The notes under the pieces: generated by a model | Told to the model about the DNA's origin: nothing | The model's database searches: none | What the model saw: the letters and a program-made list of their open reading frames with translations, nothing else | In this document: positions 32,302 through 33,776 of the stretch, piece after piece | Layout: each line of letters begins with the position of its first letter | How positions within the stretch are numbered: position 1 is the stretch's first letter | Source: Prevotella sp. UBA7551 | GTDB taxonomy: Bacteria > Bacteroidota > Bacteroidia > Bacteroidales > Bacteroidaceae | Length of the DNA stretch: 33,776 nucleotides | Direction of reading: 5' to 3' | Assembly (NCBI GenBank): GCA_002479145.1 | Contig: DLLX01000053.1 | Location: forward strand, 2,983-36,758 | Made by a program: the position numbers and the translations under genes

Positions 32302-33534
32302 ATGGTTTTGAATTATATTTGGATAGCTTTCTTTGTCATCGCCTTTCTCTTTGGCTTGGTGCAGCTCTGCTTCATGGGCAACACGGAGGTCTTTTCCGCC
32401 ATGGTGCAGGCCACCTTCGACTCCTCCAAGACCGCTTTCGAGACCGCCCTCGGCCTTACGGGCGTGCTGGCGTTGTGGCTCGGTATCATGAAGATAGGCG
32501 AACGGGCTGGTGCGGTCAACGTCTTGGCGCGCGTTCTCAGCCCTGTGTTCACCAAGCTCTTCCCCGATATTCCTAAGAACCATCCTGTCATGGGCTCCAT
32601 CTTCATGAATATTGCCTCCAATATGCTCGGGCTCGACAATGCCGCCACTCCCACCGGCCTGAAGGCGATGCAGCAAATGCAGGAGTTGAACACGCGCAAG
32701 GACACCGCTACCAATCCGATGATCATGTTTCTCGTGCTCAACACCAGCGGACTGACCATCATTCCCACATCCATTCTGGCTTTCCGCGCTGCCAAGGGAG
32801 CCGCCATGCCTACCGATGTCTTCATCCCCATTCTCATTGCCACGACCGTAGCCACGCTCGCGGGCATCATTATCACCGCGCTTTGGCAACGAATTAACCT
32901 CCTTCAGCCCATGCTTCTGCTCACGCTCGGAGGGGTAGTGGCTTTCACAGGAGTAGTTATCTGGGGATTTGGGCAAATGGATAAGGATACGATGGCGACC
33001 GTGACGAGTGTGTCGGCCAACGTCATCCTGCTTGGAATCATCATCACTTTCATCACGATGGGGGCTTTTCGGAAAGTCAATGTCTACGATGCCTTCATCG
33101 AGGGCGCCAAGGAAGGTTTTCACACCGCCGTGCGCATCATACCCTATCTTGTGGCCATTCTTGTGGCTGTGGGCGTGTTTCGTGCCTCGGGTGCCATGGA
33201 TCTCGTCATCGACGGCATAGCCTGGGCGGTGGGGCAGTGTGGTCTCGATACTGACTTTGTGGGTGCCCTGCCTACCGCTTTCATGAAACCTCTCTCGGGT
33301 AGCGGAGCGCGAGGACTGATGCTCGAGGCCATGCAGAACTATGGCCCCGACTCGTTTGTGGGGCGTCTGGCCTGCATCTTCCAAGGCAGCACCGACACCA
33401 CATTTTATGTGCTCGCCGTCTATTTCGGATCCGTCAATGTCAAGTACACGCGCCATGCCGTCGGGGCAGGCCTGCTGGCCGACCTGGCCGGAGTGGTAGC
33501 CGCCATCGCCATTGCGTACATATTCTTCGCTTGA
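32302..33534 (+). CDS. Fused spore maturation protein SpmA/SpmB (nucleoside-recognition domains)
   Basis: 410 residues. The start is ATG at 32302 (MVLNYIWIAFFVIAF); the frame is open back to 32122 but that part lacks protein character and overlaps the promoter. The N-terminal half (1-195) matches SpmA: LTGVLALWLGIMKIGERAG, HPVMGSIFMNIASNMLGLDNAATP, FLVLNTSGLTIIPTS. The C-terminal half (about 240-410) matches SpmB: RIIPYLVAILVAVGVFRASG, PTAFMKPLSGSGARGLM, CIFQGSTDTTFYVLAVYFGS. Both halves are 'Gate' nucleoside-recognition-type membrane domains. Bacteroidetes do not sporulate, so the role is another one, unknown. Followed 33 nt later by a flippase-like gene, probably co-transcribed. Confidence 0.92.
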   Translation: MVLNYIWIAFFVIAFLFGLVQLCFMGNTEVFSAMVQATFDSSKTAFETALGLTGVLALWLGIMKIGERAGAVNVLARVLSPVFTKLFPDIPKNHPVMGSIFMNIASNMLGLDNAATPTGLKAMQQMQELNTRKDTATNPMIMFLVLNTSGLTIIPTSILAFRAAKGAAMPTDVFIPILIATTVATLAGIIITALWQRINLLQPMLLLTLGGVVAFTGVVIWGFGQMDKDTMATVTSVSANVILLGIIITFITMGAFRKVNVYDAFIEGAKEGFHTAVRIIPYLVAILVAVGVFRASGAMDLVIDGIAWAVGQCGLDTDFVGALPTAFMKPLSGSGARGLMLEAMQNYGPDSFVGRLACIFQGSTDTTFYVLAVYFGSVNVKYTRHAVGAGLLADLAGVVAAIAIAYIFFA

Positions 33535-33567
33535 GGCGAAGTGAACACCCTTTAGTCAGAAAGCTTT

Positions 33568-33776
33568 ATGGCAAGTTTAAAATCACTCTTGAAAGACACC
33601 GCCATCTATGGCATCAGCTCCATCGCCGGGCGGTTTGTCAACTATCTGCTTGTGCCCATTGAGACCTATGCGTGGGCAGCCGGAGGCGGACAGTTTGGCG
33701 TCATCACCAATGTGTACAGTTACATTGGTATCCTTATCATCGCGCTCACTTTCGGCATGGAGACCACCTTCTTCCG
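33568..33776 (+). CDS. Polysaccharide/lipid flippase-like membrane protein, N-terminal fragment
   Basis: The first 69 codons from ATG at 33568 run off the right edge in frame. The start MASLKSLLKDTAIYGISSIAGRF, the VNYLLVPI segment and GVITNVYSYIGILIIALTFGMETTFF match the N-terminus of Bacteroidetes oligosaccharide flippase (MurJ/Wzx-like, MOP superfamily) proteins. It is 33 nt downstream of the SpmA/SpmB gene, without a promoter between, and distinct from the Wzx at 21321-22853. The substrate cannot be judged from this fragment. Confidence 0.8.
   Translation, partial: MASLKSLLKDTAIYGISSIAGRFVNYLLVPIETYAWAAGGGQFGVITNVYSYIGILIIALTFGMETTFF

Noticed and set aside
32197..33456. 419-residue frame antisense to the SpmA/SpmB fusion
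   Set aside because: Highly charged His/Gly/Glu-rich product without motifs; the sense strand codes for a conserved membrane protein.

Overview
The window looks like chromosomal DNA from a Bacteroidales bacterium, most likely a Prevotella-type species with a moderately GC-rich genome. The nusB-yajC-ybbR-coaE gene order, the 205-residue L25/CTC protein, the DUF4491 membrane protein, the very long multi-SLBB export protein and the fused SpmA/SpmB protein are all typical of that group. Most transcription units are preceded by the Bacteroidetes promoter pattern (TTG or TTTG, 19-20 bp, then TAnnTTTG). The species cannot be named from sequence alone.

Region 1 (1-6.9 kb) is housekeeping. On the minus strand run nusB, yajC, ybbR and the first 14 codons of coaE. 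Divergent from them are L25, pth and an S4-domain RNA-binding protein. A DUF4491 gene (minus) and a phosphohexomutase (plus) follow, the latter ending in a strong terminator. An intrinsic-terminator-like hairpin lies inside the first codons of ybbR.

Region 2 (6.9-13.2 kb) is a set of small independent units: an intergenic area with a 22-nt periodic repeat, an SLC13-type transporter with RCK_C domains, an hxlR-nitroreductase pair divergent from a cupin gene, and an orphan 474-residue protein bracketed by two near-identical terminator hairpins.

Region 3 (13.2-26.9 kb) is a Wzx/Wzy-type exopolysaccharide locus. The minus-strand operon runs SLBB exporter, Wzz, Wzx, Wzy, GT4, hexapeptide acyltransferase, WbsX-like protein, GT4, mostly with ATGA-type overlaps. 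At its 3' end are a GH16 glycanase and a GT2 on the plus strand, then a minus-strand priming sugar transferase, each with its own promoter. Together these can prime (sugar transferase), extend and decorate (GT2, GT4s, acyltransferase, WbsX), flip (Wzx), polymerise (Wzy), set chain length (Wzz), export (SLBB protein) and possibly trim (GH16) a surface polysaccharide.

Region 4 (27.0-33.8 kb) holds an LptD-like outer-membrane protein, a tryptophanase (indole production), a 680-nt hairpin-rich intergenic region, a fused SpmA/SpmB nucleoside-recognition protein, and the N-terminus of a second flippase-like protein cut by the window end. No tRNA, rRNA, CRISPR array or insertion sequence was recognised. 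I found no clear defence system or mobile element. The most unusual features are the ybbR hairpin, the 22-nt repeat, the orphan 474-residue cassette and the structured region after tnaA.
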